This document shows, in pieces, positions 1-8,820 of a stretch of 64,000 nt of DNA. A program made the translations under genes and the position numbers. Numbering within the stretch: position 1 is the first letter of the stretch; each line of letters starts with the position of its first letter. The notes below the pieces were generated by a model. The model worked only from the letters and a program-made list of their open reading frames with translations. It searched no databases and was not told the origin of the DNA. This DNA comes from Halomonas stenophila (GTDB lineage Bacteria; Pseudomonadota; Gammaproteobacteria; Pseudomonadales; Halomonadaceae), in contig NZ_JACHXR010000010.1 of the NCBI RefSeq assembly GCF_014192275.1, forward strand, positions 62,001 to 126,000. Direction: 5' to 3'.

Positions 1-663
1 CATCGGCACCCGCACGCCGTCGAAGCTGATCAGGCAGGTCGGCTGGCTCTTCCAGCCCATCTTCTCTTCCTTCTTGCCGACCTCGACGCCCGCGGCATCG
101 GCCGGCACCAGGATCGCCGAGACGCCGGCGGCGCCGCTGTCGGGGGCGCCGGTGCGCGCCATCACCACCAGCACGTCCGTGGCCCCGGCACCGGAGATGA
201 ACATCTTCGAGCCGCTGATGACGTACTCGTCACCCTCGCGCACCGCCTTGGTCTTGAGGTTGGCAGCATCCGAGCCGGCTCCCGGCTCCGTCAGGCAGTA
301 GGACCCCAGCGCCTCACCGGCTATCATGGCCGGGACATAGCGCTCGCACAGGGCATCGTCCCCCCAGCTGGCCACCATCCAGGTGACCATGTTGTGAATG
401 GTCAGGTAGGCGGTGGTGGAGATGCAGCCCTGGGCGAGCTGCTCGAAGATCAGCGAGGCGTCCAGTCGCGACAGCCCCAGGCCCCCGCGCTCCTCGGGAG
501 TATAGATGCCGAGGAAGCCCGCCTCGCCGGCGCGGCGGATGACGTCCACCGGAAAGTGGCTGCGCGCATCCCAGTCCGCGGCATGCTCGGCCAGCTCGGC
601 CCGGGCGAAATCGGCGGCGGCAGCGGCCAGCGCCTTCTGATCGTCGGTCAGCGCAAAATCCAT
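1..663 (-). CDS. Acyl-CoA dehydrogenase, N-terminal part (cut by window edge)
   Basis: Flavoprotein that would introduce the alpha-beta double bond into an acyl-CoA and pass electrons to ETF. The visible 221 residues start at an ATG (complement of 661-663) with MDFALTDDQ and contain the family signature CLTEPGAGSDAANLKTKA, which contacts FAD and substrate, followed by the start of the middle beta domain. The C-terminal half, with the catalytic glutamate, lies outside the window. It diverges from a LiuR-like MerR gene, and an acyl-CoA synthetase follows that regulator. This suggests branched-chain amino acid or fatty-acid catabolism, possibly the isobutyryl-CoA type, but substrate specificity cannot be read from this fragment. 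Confidence 0.9.
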   Translation of the reverse strand, partial: MDFALTDDQKALAAAAADFARAELAEHAADWDARSHFPVDVIRRAGEAGFLGIYTPEERGGLGLSRLDASLIFEQLAQGCISTTAYLTIHNMVTWMVASWGDDALCERYVPAMIAGEALGSYCLTEPGAGSDAANLKTKAVREGDEYVISGSKMFISGAGATDVLVVMARTGAPDSGAAGVSAILVPADAAGVEVGKKEEKMGWKSQPTCLISFDGVRVPM

Positions 664-815
664 GGGAACCTCTCTTCGAACGGCAATGGGGTGTGGATGG
701 CATCGGCGCCCTGCCCGGCGGGGCCGTCGCAGCGATGGACGCCCGCTCCGCTGGCTGGACACCAACCTAGCACTTGCTCGGTTTATCCCATATCACCCCA
801 TGGTCGAACAAGCAC

Positions 816-831
816 TTTACGTTAACGTAAA
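816..831. promoter_or_regulatory. Perfect 16-bp palindrome, probable MerR/LiuR operator
   Basis: TTTACGTTAACGTAAA is an exact inverted repeat. It lies between the divergent acyl-CoA dehydrogenase and merR starts, 67 bases upstream of the merR ATG. MerR-family regulators bind such dyads in the promoter spacer. Assigning it to the adjacent regulator is inference from position and symmetry. Confidence 0.6.
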
Positions 832-897
832 CCTCGTCTAGGGTTTCCAGACGAGGTGGGAAACCGCCGGCGGACCACCCGGCTACAGGACAACGCC

Positions 898-1341
898 ATG
901 AGTCGATCGTCACCCCAGGCCCCCGACGCCCAGACGGACACCCTGCCCCGGCAGCAGCGTACCTACAGCATCGGCGAACTGGCGCGAATGTTCGAGGTCA
1001 CGCCTCGCACCATTCGCTTCTATGAGCAGGAGGGGCTGTTGGCCCCGACCCGCCAGGGCCAGAAACGCATCTATCGGGAAAAGGATCGGGTGCGGCTGAA
1101 ACTCACCCTGCGCGGCAAGCGGCTGGGATTCTCGCTGGCCGAGATCCGCGAGGTGGTGATGATGTATGACGCCATGCCCGACGGCAACGCCCGCCAGCTC
1201 AAGCGGCTGCTGGAGATCCTCGCCGACAAGCGGGCCAACCTCGAGCGTCAGCTGGAGGATATCCGCCTGATGCGCATGGAGATCGATGACGTGGACCAGC
1301 GGGCACGAGAGGTGCTGCGCCAGCTGGGAGACGATGTGTAG
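898..1341 (+). CDS. MerR-family transcriptional regulator, LiuR-like
   Basis: A 147-aa DNA-binding regulator. Residues about 22-48 (TYSIGELARMFEVTPRTIRF) form the winged-helix HTH that opens MerR proteins. The next segment (RQGQKRIYREKDRVRLKLTL, then RGKRLGFSLAEI) matches the LiuR subgroup, which controls leucine/isovalerate or other acyl-CoA degradation genes in proteobacteria. The C-terminus is a heptad-like dimerisation helix without metal-binding cysteines, so an acyl-CoA or organic effector is more likely than a metal. I chose the ATG at 898 because it has an AGGA about 8 bases upstream; an in-frame start at 856 would add 14 poorly conserved residues. It probably represses both flanking catabolic genes through the palindrome at 816-831. 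Confidence 0.85.
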   Translation: MSRSSPQAPDAQTDTLPRQQRTYSIGELARMFEVTPRTIRFYEQEGLLAPTRQGQKRIYREKDRVRLKLTLRGKRLGFSLAEIREVVMMYDAMPDGNARQLKRLLEILADKRANLERQLEDIRLMRMEIDDVDQRAREVLRQLGDDV

Positions 1342-1411
1342 CCGGGCCATGGCCGCCGCGTGAGTTTCCCGGTGCCCGACGCTTTCACGCCACAACAAGA
1401 CGAGAGCCACC

Positions 1412-3127
1412 ATGCCACGCCAAACCCCTCAGATCAGCTATGTGAGCGGCATCAGCGATACCCCCTTGAAGGGCCAGACCATCGGCGACTGTTTCGACGC
1501 CACCGTCGAGCGCTTCCCCGAGCAGGATGCCCTGATCAGCCGCCATCAGGGGCTGCGCTACAGCTGGCAGCAGCTCCAGCAGGCCGTCGACCAGGCGGCC
1601 CGGGGCCTGCTGGCCCTGGGCGTCGCCAAGGGCGACCGGGTGGGCATCTGGTCCCCCAACTGCGCCGAGTGGACCATCACCCAGTTCGCCACGGCCAAGG
1701 TCGGCGCCATCCTGGTCAACATCAATCCCAGCTATCGCACCCATGAGCTGGAGTACGCCCTCAAGCAGTCCGCTACCTCCACGCTGATCCTGCAGGGGAG
1801 CTTCAAGACCTCCGACTACGTGGCCACGCTGGCAGAGCTGGTGCCGGAGCTCCGGGAAGCGCAGGCCCCCGAGCTGCGCGACGGCTCCCCGGACGGCCTC
1901 GCCAGCGCCCGCCTGCCGGAGCTCAAGCGGGTGATCTGCCTCGACGAGGAACGGGCGCTCCCCGGCATGCACAGCTGGAGTGGCCTGCTGGCGCATGCCG
2001 ACCGGGTCGACGCCGACCGGCTCGCCGAGGTCCAGGCCGGGCTGGAGTTCGACGAACCGATCAACATCCAGTACACCTCCGGGACCACCGGGGCCCCCAA
2101 GGGCGCCACCCTCTCCCACCACAACATCCTCAACAACGGCTTCTTCGTGGCCCGCACCATGAACCTCAGCGAAGCCGACCGCATGGTCATCCCGGTACCG
2201 CTCTACCACTGCTTCGGCATGGTGATGGGCAATCTCGGCTGCGTCACCCACGGCGCCACCATGATCTATCCCGGCGACGGCTTCGATGCCCAGGCGACCC
2301 TCGAGGCCGTGGCCGAGGAGCGCGCCACCACCCTCTACGGCGTGCCCACCATGTTCATCGCCGAACTGGAACACCCGGCGTTCGAGCGCTTCGACCTGAG
2401 TAGCCTGCGCACCGGCATCATGGCCGGCTCCATCTGCCCCATCGAGGTGATGCGCAAGGTCATCGACCAGATGAACATGCAGGACGTCACCATCTGCTAC
2501 GGCATGACCGAGACCAGCCCGGTGAGCTTTCAGACCCAGACCGACGCCCCGCTGGAGAAGCGCGTGACCACGGTGGGCACCATCCACCCGCATCTCGAGG
2601 TCAAGCTGGTCAGCCCGGACACCGGGGCCGTGGTCCCGCGTGGCGAGACCGGCGAGCTGTGCACCCGGGGCTACAGCGTGATGCTCGGTTACTGGAACAA
2701 CGAGGAGGCCACCGCCAAGGCCATCGATGCCGCGGGCTGGATGCATACCGGCGACCTGGCCACCATGGACGAGGAGGGCTATGTGGCCATCGTCGGCCGC
2801 ATCAAGGACATGATCATCCGCGGCGGCGAGAACGTCTACCCGCGCGAGATCGAGGACTTCCTCTATACCCACCCGGCCATCTCCGACGTCCAGGTGATCG
2901 GCGTCCCCGACGAGAAGTACGGCGAGGAGGTCATGGCCTGGGTCAAGCTGAGCGAGGGCGAGGAGCTCGACGAGGAAGGCCTCAAGGCCTTCTGCCAGGG
3001 CAGGATCGCCCACTACAAGGTGCCGCGCTACGTGAAGTTCGTCGACGCCTTCCCGATGACCGTCACCGGCAAGATCCAGAAATACAAGATGCGCGAGGAA
3101 GCCACCCACGAACTCGGGTTGGACTGA
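1412..3127 (+). CDS. AMP-binding acyl-CoA synthetase (FadD/ACSF2-like)
   Basis: A 571-aa ANL-superfamily ligase that activates a carboxylic acid to acyl-AMP and then acyl-CoA using ATP and CoA. It carries the P-loop-like motif [12 protein letters not shown] (about residues 221-232), the A5 motif YGMTETSP (about 363-370), MHTGDLA and the hinge segment [20 protein letters not shown]. The C-terminal lysine motif [13 protein letters not shown] contains the catalytic lysine. The length is normal. It follows the MerR gene by 70 bases in the same direction, so co-regulation with the dehydrogenase is likely. Medium-chain or branched short-chain substrates are the best guess; specificity is not readable. 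Confidence 0.92.
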   Translation: MPRQTPQISYVSGISDTPLKGQTIGDCFDATVERFPEQDALISRHQGLRYSWQQLQQAVDQAARGLLALGVAKGDRVGIWSPNCAEWTITQFATAKVGAILVNINPSYRTHELEYALKQSATSTLILQGSFKTSDYVATLAELVPELREAQAPELRDGSPDGLASARLPELKRVICLDEERALPGMHSWSGLLAHADRVDADRLAEVQAGLEFDEPINIQYTSGTTGAPKGATLSHHNILNNGFFVARTMNLSEADRMVIPVPLYHCFGMVMGNLGCVTHGATMIYPGDGFDAQATLEAVAEERATTLYGVPTMFIAELEHPAFERFDLSSLRTGIMAGSICPIEVMRKVIDQMNMQDVTICYGMTETSPVSFQTQTDAPLEKRVTTVGTIHPHLEVKLVSPDTGAVVPRGETGELCTRGYSVMLGYWNNEEATAKAIDAAGWMHTGDLATMDEEGYVAIVGRIKDMIIRGGENVYPREIEDFLYTHPAISDVQVIGVPDEKYGEEVMAWVKLSEGEELDEEGLKAFCQGRIAHYKVPRYVKFVDAFPMTVTGKIQKYKMREEATHELGLD

Positions 3128-3241
3128 CAGCTGGAAGCTGGAAGCTGGAAGCTGCCCCCAGACCTCAAGTCAAGTTTTCTTCCAGCTTCAAGCTTACGTC
3201 CGCGAAGCGGACGATCTTCAGGCTCCCGGGCGAAGCCCGGG
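3128..3241. repeat. Short tandem repeat plus two GAA-loop hairpins between convergent genes
   Basis: A direct repeat of AGCTGGA units starts just after the synthetase stop, and a partial inverse copy (CTTCCAGCTTCAAGCTT) follows about 25 bases later. Two compact hairpins come next: CGTCCGC-GAA-GCGGACG at 3197-3213 and CCCGGGC-GAA-GCCCGGG at 3225-3241. They lie between the convergent synthetase and hpt genes and may terminate both. None has a T-run, so a REP-like role is equally possible. Confidence 0.55.
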
Positions 3242-3820
3242 CTACAGGCCCTTGGGCGCAAAGATCCCCGGCGCGTTGCGCCAGTAGCCCTTGTAGTCCA
3301 TGCCGAAGCCGAACACATAGCGGTCGACCACCTCGAGGCTGCAGTAGTCCGCCTTGAGATCGGGCACGGCCTTGCGGTCATGGCGCTTGTCCACCAGCAC
3401 GGCGGTGGTGATGCTGGCGGCACCGGCCTGGCGACAGTAGTCGAGGATCGCGGCGAGGGTCGTGCCCTCGTCGAGGATGTCGTCGACGATCACCACGTGC
3501 CGGCCGGCCATGGGGATCTCCGGAGAGACGCGCCAGAACAGCTCGCCGCCCCGGGTGCCGCCGCGATAGCGGGTGGCATGCAGGTAGTCCACCTCCAGGG
3601 GGAAGCCGAGCCGCGTCAACAGGTGCCCGGTGGTGATCAGGCCGCCGTTCATGACGCAGTAGAAGACCGGCAGCTTGTCGCCGAGGTCGCGGGTGATCGC
3701 GTCGGCCATGCGGTCCAGGGCGCGCTCGACCTGCTCCTGGTCGATCAGGCAGTCGGCGGAGTCCATGACCGCACGCATGTCGGCCAGGGACGGGAGGGCG
3801 TCGGCATCGAGTTTGGGCAT
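3242..3820 (-). CDS. hpt: Hypoxanthine/guanine phosphoribosyltransferase
   Basis: A 192-aa purine-salvage enzyme that transfers phosphoribose from PRPP to hypoxanthine or guanine. The PRPP-binding loop VVIVDDILDEGTT occupies residues 109-121. VFYCVMNGGLITTGHLL is the PPi-binding region, and YVFGFGMDYKGYWRNAPGIF is the base-binding C-terminus of this family. It sits 33 bases downstream of nagZ on the same strand, an arrangement also known in pseudomonads, so the two are probably co-transcribed. Whether it prefers hypoxanthine, guanine or xanthine cannot be judged. Confidence 0.88.
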   Translation of the reverse strand: MPKLDADALPSLADMRAVMDSADCLIDQEQVERALDRMADAITRDLGDKLPVFYCVMNGGLITTGHLLTRLGFPLEVDYLHATRYRGGTRGGELFWRVSPEIPMAGRHVVIVDDILDEGTTLAAILDYCRQAGAASITTAVLVDKRHDRKAVPDLKADYCSLEVVDRYVFGFGMDYKGYWRNAPGIFAPKGL

Positions 3821-3853
3821 CGTCGGGCTCGTCGTTCAATCAGCGGTGAGACG

Positions 3854-4867
3854 TCAGTCGGCGGCCATGGCCTCGAGACGGGCATGCACGCGGCGCCAGC
3901 GGGACAGCGCGCCCAGGGCGTCGAGGTCGGGGCGGGCCCGGCCGTAGCGCAACCTGGCGGCCCGCTTGGTCGTGCGCCCCTCGCAGGCCTCGACCACCTC
4001 GAGGGCCGCGGCGCGATCATTGCACACCAGCAGCATGTCGCAGCCGGCCGCCAGCGCCAGGCGCGCCCGCTCGGCGGGTGCTCCGGCCGAGCAGGCACCG
4101 GCCATGCTCAGGTCATCGGAGAAGATGGCACCCTTGAAGCCCAGCGATTCGCGCAGCAGGCCGAGCCAGGCCGGCGAGAAGCCGGCGGGGCGAGGGTCGA
4201 AGGCCGGATAGACCACGTGCGCGGGCATCACGCCCCCCAGCCGCGAGGCCAGGGCCTCGAAGGGCATCAGGTCATGCCGGCGCAGTGCCTCCAGCGGACG
4301 CTCGTCCACGGGCAGCGCCAGGTGGGAATCCGCGGCCACGCCGCCGTGACCGGGGAAGTGCTTGCCGACCGCCACCATGCCGGCCTCGTGGAGACCCTCG
4401 ACGAAGGCCCCGGCGAGGCGCGTCACGCCCTCCGGCGAGGCGCCGAAACTGCGATCGCCGATCACCGAGGAGCGCCCGGTATCGACGTCGAGCACCGGCG
4501 CGAAGCTGAGGTCCAGGCCACAGGCCGCCATCTCCATGCCCAGCAGCCAGCCCGCATCCTGGCAGAGACGCTGGGCCACCTCGGGTGCCGCCGCGGCCTC
4601 GCGACCGAGCCGCCCCATGGCCGGCAGGCGGGTCACCCCCTGGCGCAGGCGCTGCACGCGCCCCCCCTCCTGGTCGATGGCCAGCAGCAGCGACGGCGAC
4701 TCGCGACGGATCGCCTGGCACAGCTCGCGCACCTGGAGGGCATCCTCGACGTTGCGGCCGAACAGGATCACCCCACCGACCTCCGGGCGCCGCAGCAGCT
4801 CGCGTTCCTCGTCGCGCAGGCGGGGACCTTCCAGGTCCAGCATCACCGGTCCAAGCGTCTGGGTCAT
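3854..4867 (-). CDS. nagZ: Beta-N-acetylhexosaminidase NagZ
   Basis: A 337-aa cytoplasmic glycoside hydrolase family 3 enzyme that removes N-acetylglucosamine from anhydromuropeptides during cell-wall recycling and so shapes the signal for AmpC induction. The family motif KHFPGHG is at residues 169-175, the substrate loop LLAIDQEGGRVQRLR near 61-75, and the nucleophile region FSDDLSM near 249-255. Its length is close to E. coli NagZ (341 aa). It starts at an ATG with a conserved N-terminus and has no signal peptide, as expected for a cytoplasmic enzyme. hpt follows. Confidence 0.95.
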   Translation of the reverse strand: MTQTLGPVMLDLEGPRLRDEERELLRRPEVGGVILFGRNVEDALQVRELCQAIRRESPSLLLAIDQEGGRVQRLRQGVTRLPAMGRLGREAAAAPEVAQRLCQDAGWLLGMEMAACGLDLSFAPVLDVDTGRSSVIGDRSFGASPEGVTRLAGAFVEGLHEAGMVAVGKHFPGHGGVAADSHLALPVDERPLEALRRHDLMPFEALASRLGGVMPAHVVYPAFDPRPAGFSPAWLGLLRESLGFKGAIFSDDLSMAGACSAGAPAERARLALAAGCDMLLVCNDRAAALEVVEACEGRTTKRAARLRYGRARPDLDALGALSRWRRVHARLEAMAAD

Positions 4868-5028
4868 GGTCGCTTCCTGACGTGTGAAGGGGGAAGATTC
4901 TAGACCAAAGGCGCCAGCCGGGACAGCCCGGGGCTCGACGCGACGCTCTCAGCATAGAAGAGACCGGACAAGTCGGGGCCCGGGCCGATAGAATGGCAGG
5001 CAGACCCCATCGCGGAAAGGAGCGCCCC

Positions 5029-5880
5029 TTGCTAGTCGACCTCCCCCCTTCCCTGCTCTGGCCGCTGGCGGCGGTGTTCGGCCTGTGCCTCGGCAGCTTC
5101 CTCAATGTGGTGATCACCCGGCTGCCGGTGATGCTGATGCGTGAATGGCGGGCCGAGGCGCGGGACGCCCTGGAGCTCGAGGCCGAATCGTCGGCGCCGT
5201 TCAACCTGGTCCGCCCGCCCTCGCTGTGCCCGCGCTGCGAGGCTCCCATCGCCTGGCACGACAACATCCCGCTGATCGGCTGGCTCAAGCGTCGCGGGCG
5301 CTGTGCCAGCTGCCAGGGACGGATCAGCGCCCAGTATCCGCTGGTGGAGCTGGCCGGCGGCCTGCTGACCCTGGCGGTGGTGGGGCTCTACGGTCCCAGC
5401 CTGGAGGGCCTGTTCATCCTGGGCGCCTGCCTGGCCCTGCTGGCCATGGCCATCATCGACATGCGCACCCAGCTGCTCCCGGACATCCTCACCCTGCCGC
5501 TGCTCTGGGCGGGCCTGCTCTATCAGCTGGTCTTCCAGCCGCCGGTGCTGGCGGCGGCGGTAATCGGCGCCATGGCCGGCTACCTGGCCCTGTGGAGCTT
5601 CTACTGGCTGTTCAAGCTGGTCACCGGCAAGGAAGGCATGGGCTATGGTGACTTCAAGCTGCTCGCCGCCCTGGGCGCCTGGCTGGGCTGGCAGTTCCTG
5701 CCCCTGGTGCTGATCCTCGCCGCGGGTGCCGGCGCCCTGGTCGGCGTCCTGGCCCAGCTGACCCTGCCGCGCCTGCGGGGGGCGCCGATGCCCTTCGGCC
5801 CCTGGCTCGCCGTGGCCGGCTGGATCACCCTGCTCGCCGGCGAGCCCCTGATGGCCACCTACCTGAGCCTGGTGTTCTGA
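5029..5880 (+). CDS. pilD: Type IV prepilin peptidase / N-methyltransferase, TTG start
   Basis: Integral membrane aspartyl protease (about 283 aa) that cleaves and N-methylates type IV prepilins and type II secretion pseudopilins. It shows the N-terminal GSFLNVVITRLP segment, two zinc-binding CxxC pairs (CPRC near residue 67, CASC near 92), the first aspartate motif AIIDMRTQLLPD and the second, GYGDFKLLAALGAWLG. It has several hydrophobic helices. I prefer the TTG start at 5029: GGAAAGGAG lies six bases upstream, while the in-frame ATG at 4993 has no ribosome site. coaE starts one base after its stop. Confidence 0.93.
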   Translation: MLVDLPPSLLWPLAAVFGLCLGSFLNVVITRLPVMLMREWRAEARDALELEAESSAPFNLVRPPSLCPRCEAPIAWHDNIPLIGWLKRRGRCASCQGRISAQYPLVELAGGLLTLAVVGLYGPSLEGLFILGACLALLAMAIIDMRTQLLPDILTLPLLWAGLLYQLVFQPPVLAAAVIGAMAGYLALWSFYWLFKLVTGKEGMGYGDFKLLAALGAWLGWQFLPLVLILAAGAGALVGVLAQLTLPRLRGAPMPFGPWLAVAGWITLLAGEPLMATYLSLVF

Positions 5881-5881
5881 G

Positions 5882-6511
5882 ATGGCTTCCAAGACCCTGA
5901 TCATCGGCGTGACCGGCGGCATCGCCTCCGGCAAGTCCACGGTGACCCGGGCCTTTGCCCGGCTGGGCATCCCCTGGGTGGATGCCGACGATACGGCCCG
6001 GGAGGTCGTCGAGCCCGGCGAACCGGCCCTGGCGGAGATCGCCGCCCGCTATGGCGCGCGGGTCCTGCAGGGGGATGGCCGACTCGACCGCCGTGCCCTG
6101 CGCGAGATCGTCTTCGCCGCCCCGGAGGAGCGGCGCTGGCTGGAATCGGTCACCCACCCACGGATCCGCGAGCGCCTGGTCGAGCGCCTGGCGGCCTTTC
6201 GTCGCGGCGAGGCCCCCTATGCACTGCTGATCTCGCCGCTGCTCTTCGAGTCGGGACAGGCGGCGCTGGTCGACCGTCGCCTGGTGATCGACGTTCCCGA
6301 GGCCGTGCAGATCGCCCGCACGGCACGGCGGGACGACGTCGACGAGGCACAGGCCAGGGCCATCGTGGCCGCCCAGATGCCTCGCGAGAAGCGACTCGCG
6401 CGAGCCGATGACGTGATCGACAATGCCGGCGACGAGGCCGGCCTGGCCGACCAGGTCGCGGCCCTCGACCGGCGCTACCGCGCCCTGGCCGGTTTGCCCG
6501 GATCGCGCTGA
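5882..6511 (+). CDS. coaE: Dephospho-CoA kinase
   Basis: A 209-aa P-loop kinase that phosphorylates the ribose 3' hydroxyl of dephospho-CoA, the last step of coenzyme A synthesis. The Walker A loop GGIASGKST is at residues 12-20, followed by the substrate motif VDADDTAREVVEPGEPAL and the lid region. SPLLFESGQ and VDRRLVIDVPEAVQIART match the CoaE core. The length is normal. It follows the prepilin peptidase by one base and precedes yacG, the conserved pilD-coaE-yacG order of gammaproteobacteria. Confidence 0.95.
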   Translation: MASKTLIIGVTGGIASGKSTVTRAFARLGIPWVDADDTAREVVEPGEPALAEIAARYGARVLQGDGRLDRRALREIVFAAPEERRWLESVTHPRIRERLVERLAAFRRGEAPYALLISPLLFESGQAALVDRRLVIDVPEAVQIARTARRDDVDEAQARAIVAAQMPREKRLARADDVIDNAGDEAGLADQVAALDRRYRALAGLPGSR

Positions 6512-6565
6512 TTCGTCATCCTTGGGGTCAATCCCCTGACATCCACCACCTCACGAGTGACCGCG

Positions 6566-6799
6566 ATGAGCCACGCCCCCAACGACCGCCCCCTCGAGGT
6601 CGCCTGCCCCCAGTGCCGCCAGAAGGTGCGCTGGACCGAGGACAACTCCTATCGGCCCTTCTGCAGCAAGCGCTGCCGCCTGCTGGACCTGGGCGCCTGG
6701 GCCGACGAGTCACACCGCATCGCCGGCGAGCCGGCCATGGACGAGACCGACATCGACGCCCTGCTGGCCCGGGCCGACCGGGACGGTGACGGCGCGTGA
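6566..6799 (+). CDS. yacG: YacG zinc-ribbon DNA gyrase inhibitor
   Basis: A 77-aa protein with four zinc-ligand cysteines in CPQCRQKVRW and CSKRCRLLDLG, and the typical ADESHRIAGEP segment. In E. coli YacG binds GyrB and inhibits gyrase. The ATG at 6566 is the likely start; an in-frame GTG at 6557 would add three residues. Its stop codon overlaps the GTG start of the downstream tus-like gene, so the two are translationally coupled. Confidence 0.92.
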   Translation: MSHAPNDRPLEVACPQCRQKVRWTEDNSYRPFCSKRCRLLDLGAWADESHRIAGEPAMDETDIDALLARADRDGDGA

Positions 6800-7674
6800 C
6801 GACCATGGCGGCGCGCCCGGAGTATCGCCTGCTGGCGGAGCTGGAAGCCGCCTATGACGGCCTGGTGGACAGCACCGAGGGGCTGGTCGCCACCTGGCGC
6901 GCCTCGCGAGGAGCGGCCTGGGCCTTTCCCCAGGGCGTCGTCGACGCCGACTGGCTGCATGCCGTACTGATGGACTTCTGGTACCAGGATGGCCAGGACG
7001 GCCGCAGCACCCGGAGTCATGTGGGACTGGTCGCGGCCGACGCGGCCGTGATGGAGCAGGCGGCCCGGGTGAATGCCGCCAAGCAGGCCTTCGCCGCACT
7101 GCTGGCCCGGATCCGCGAGCAGGCACCCTCGCTGATCCCCGAGATCAAGGCGGTGCTGCCCTTCCGTCATCCCGGCCTGCACGGCCACCTGAGCGGCAGC
7201 GGGCTGGCGCGCCTGCACCTCAAGCAGTGCTGGCGCGCCCTGCCCCTGGCGCCGGCACCGGTGGCCAGGGTGCGGCTGGCCTGGTATGCCAGCGGGCGCT
7301 CCATCAAGCGCCTGACGGTGCGTGACGCCGAACAGCGGCTGCTGGCCCTCGACACCGAGGCCCCGCATGTTCGCATCCAGCTGCGCAAGTTGGCCGGCCT
7401 GCCCGCCGACGAGCCGCTGGCCCAGGTCCAGCCACAGGCGCCACTGATGCGGGCCAACCTGTTCTTTCGAGACCCCTTGCCGGACGGCCATGCCCGCCGC
7501 GCGATGAACGTCGCGCTGCCGCTGTTCGTGCCATCCGAGGACGGGCGACTGCCCGACCACAACCAGCCACCGCCGGGCCCGCCGGAAAGGCGCACACGAG
7601 CACGCCGCCGCGATGAGCGCCTGGAGGAGGCTCCCCTGCTGCCGAGCCTGAGGATCTATCGGTATCGGAACTGA
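6796..7674 (+). CDS. tus: Tus-family DNA replication terminus site-binding protein
   Basis: A 292-aa protein that I recognise as a distant Tus homologue. Tus binds Ter sites and stops replication forks from one side. The segment around residues 165-190 (RVRLAWYASGRSIKRLTV) lines up with E. coli Tus [20 protein letters not shown], and the C-terminus LPSLRIYRYRN lines up with IPRLHLYVAD. The length is near E. coli Tus (309 aa). It starts at a GTG overlapping the yacG stop; an ATG at 6805 is an alternative. Its basic, arginine-rich surface fits DNA binding. Homology is judged by eye from memory of the E. coli sequence. Confidence 0.75.
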   Translation: MTTMAARPEYRLLAELEAAYDGLVDSTEGLVATWRASRGAAWAFPQGVVDADWLHAVLMDFWYQDGQDGRSTRSHVGLVAADAAVMEQAARVNAAKQAFAALLARIREQAPSLIPEIKAVLPFRHPGLHGHLSGSGLARLHLKQCWRALPLAPAPVARVRLAWYASGRSIKRLTVRDAEQRLLALDTEAPHVRIQLRKLAGLPADEPLAQVQPQAPLMRANLFFRDPLPDGHARRAMNVALPLFVPSEDGRLPDHNQPPPGPPERRTRARRRDERLEEAPLLPSLRIYRYRN

Positions 7675-7683
7675 CGCCTCCGA

Positions 7684-7983
7684 TCAGGCGATATGGCCGA
7701 GGGAACGCAGTGTCTCGAGGAGGCGACGGACGCTCTCGGCAGGCTGCGCATAGTCCTGCATGAGAGCCTTCAGACGACGCTCGAAGGCCTGCTGGAGGAC
7801 GGCCTCGTCGTCCGGCCGCTCCTGAGCCTCGAGGGAGCGCACGGGTGGGCCGGTGGGGATGTCCAGTCGACTGTCGGGGTTTTCGAGCTCTCTCAGCGCT
7901 TCGGCGAAGGCATCGTCGAGCTCGCGGAACTTGCGCAACTTCTCACGCTCATCCATTGGCTTTCGTGAATTCTGCTGTTTCAT
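7684..7983 (-). CDS. Hypothetical protein, 99 aa
   Basis: A small charged protein that is convergent with and almost abuts the tus-like gene. It is rich in Glu, Arg and Leu and predicted mostly helical (DEREKLRKFRELDDAFAEAL at the N-terminus, QQAFERRLKALMQDYAQP near the middle). It has no signal peptide, membrane segment or cysteine. I do not recognise the family. The coding character looks real because charged heptads run through most of the frame. Confidence 0.6.
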   Translation of the reverse strand: MKQQNSRKPMDEREKLRKFRELDDAFAEALRELENPDSRLDIPTGPPVRSLEAQERPDDEAVLQQAFERRLKALMQDYAQPAESVRRLLETLRSLGHIA

Positions 7984-8442
7984 TCGCTACCAATCGGTTC
8001 AAGGCACAGGCCGGGGACACAGGAATGACACTGCCCATGGGATGGTACGGGGTGCCTGGGAAGTATACCCGCTTACCGCTCCCCTATCATCATCCGCGCG
8101 CGGTCATGCCGGACAGGCATCATCATGCCGAATCGCTCGCTGCCGAATGGCAAACTTGCCTTTGTCCCTGGTGGCCGGCATAAATGATGCTTTCGAATAG
8201 CCTAATAGAACATCACGATATCTCGGAGAGTCGGTGCGATTCTCCAGTGTCGGCATCATCGGAGCACGGCGCTCCCGCCACTCGCCGGTTCAATAAGCGG
8301 GCACCGCCATAACAGGGTCAGTCTTGAGAACGGACATGCGGCGCGCGGCAATCCGGCGGCGGGAGCCCCCGGGCACGGGGCCCCCAACGCAGCGACGCCG
8401 CCCGGAGGCGGCGCCGTCAACGATCGGGACCCTGATGACCGA
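7984..8442. other. Intergenic region without a recognised gene
   Basis: About 460 bases between the 99-aa gene (whose promoter should lie at the left end) and the 3' end of the mvaT-like gene. No convincing coding frame is seen. The right end contains a GC-rich hairpin at 8396-8413 (CGCCGCC-CGGA-GGCGGCG) that could end mvaT transcription on the minus strand, although no T-run follows. Confidence 0.5.
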
Positions 8443-8820
8443 TCACTCCTCGACGCGGACCAGCCAGGACTCCACGGTGTCGGCACCGAACTCGTCCTTC
8501 CAGGCCTTCAGGGTCTTCTGGTTACCGCCGCGGGTCTCCACGACCTCGCCGGTATTGGGGTTCTTGTAGATCTTCAGCTTGCGCTTGCGACGACCACCGG
8601 CACTGGCGGGTGCCGACTTGGCAGCCGGTGCGGGCTGCGGATTGAGCAGTTCGATGACGTCGCCGGCACTCTTGCCAAACTCCTTCATCAACTCTTCAAG
8701 TTTGGTCTTGAACTCGAGCTCGGCCTTGAGACGCTCGTCATGCTCCAACTTCTCGAGTTCGGACTGGAGCTGCTTGAGTTGCTGCTCCTTCTGCATGTAG
8801 TTGCTCAGCAGTGATGACAT
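8443..8820 (-). CDS. MvaT/H-NS-type nucleoid protein
   Basis: A 125-aa xenogeneic silencer of the MvaT family. Residues about 1-55 form the coiled-coil oligomerisation region (LLSNYMQKEQQLKQLQSELE onward). The linker is Ala/Pro-rich, and the C-terminal DNA-binding domain contains KIYKNPNTGEVVETRGGNQK and TLKAWKDEFG, closely matching Pseudomonas MvaT. MvaT proteins coat AT-rich DNA and repress acquired genes. The AT-rich islands before the injection-system cluster near 39 kb would be natural targets (inference). The upstream region is itself AT-rich, consistent with autoregulation. Confidence 0.9.
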   Translation of the reverse strand: MSSLLSNYMQKEQQLKQLQSELEKLEHDERLKAELEFKTKLEELMKEFGKSAGDVIELLNPQPAPAAKSAPASAGGRRKRKLKIYKNPNTGEVVETRGGNQKTLKAWKDEFGADTVESWLVRVEE

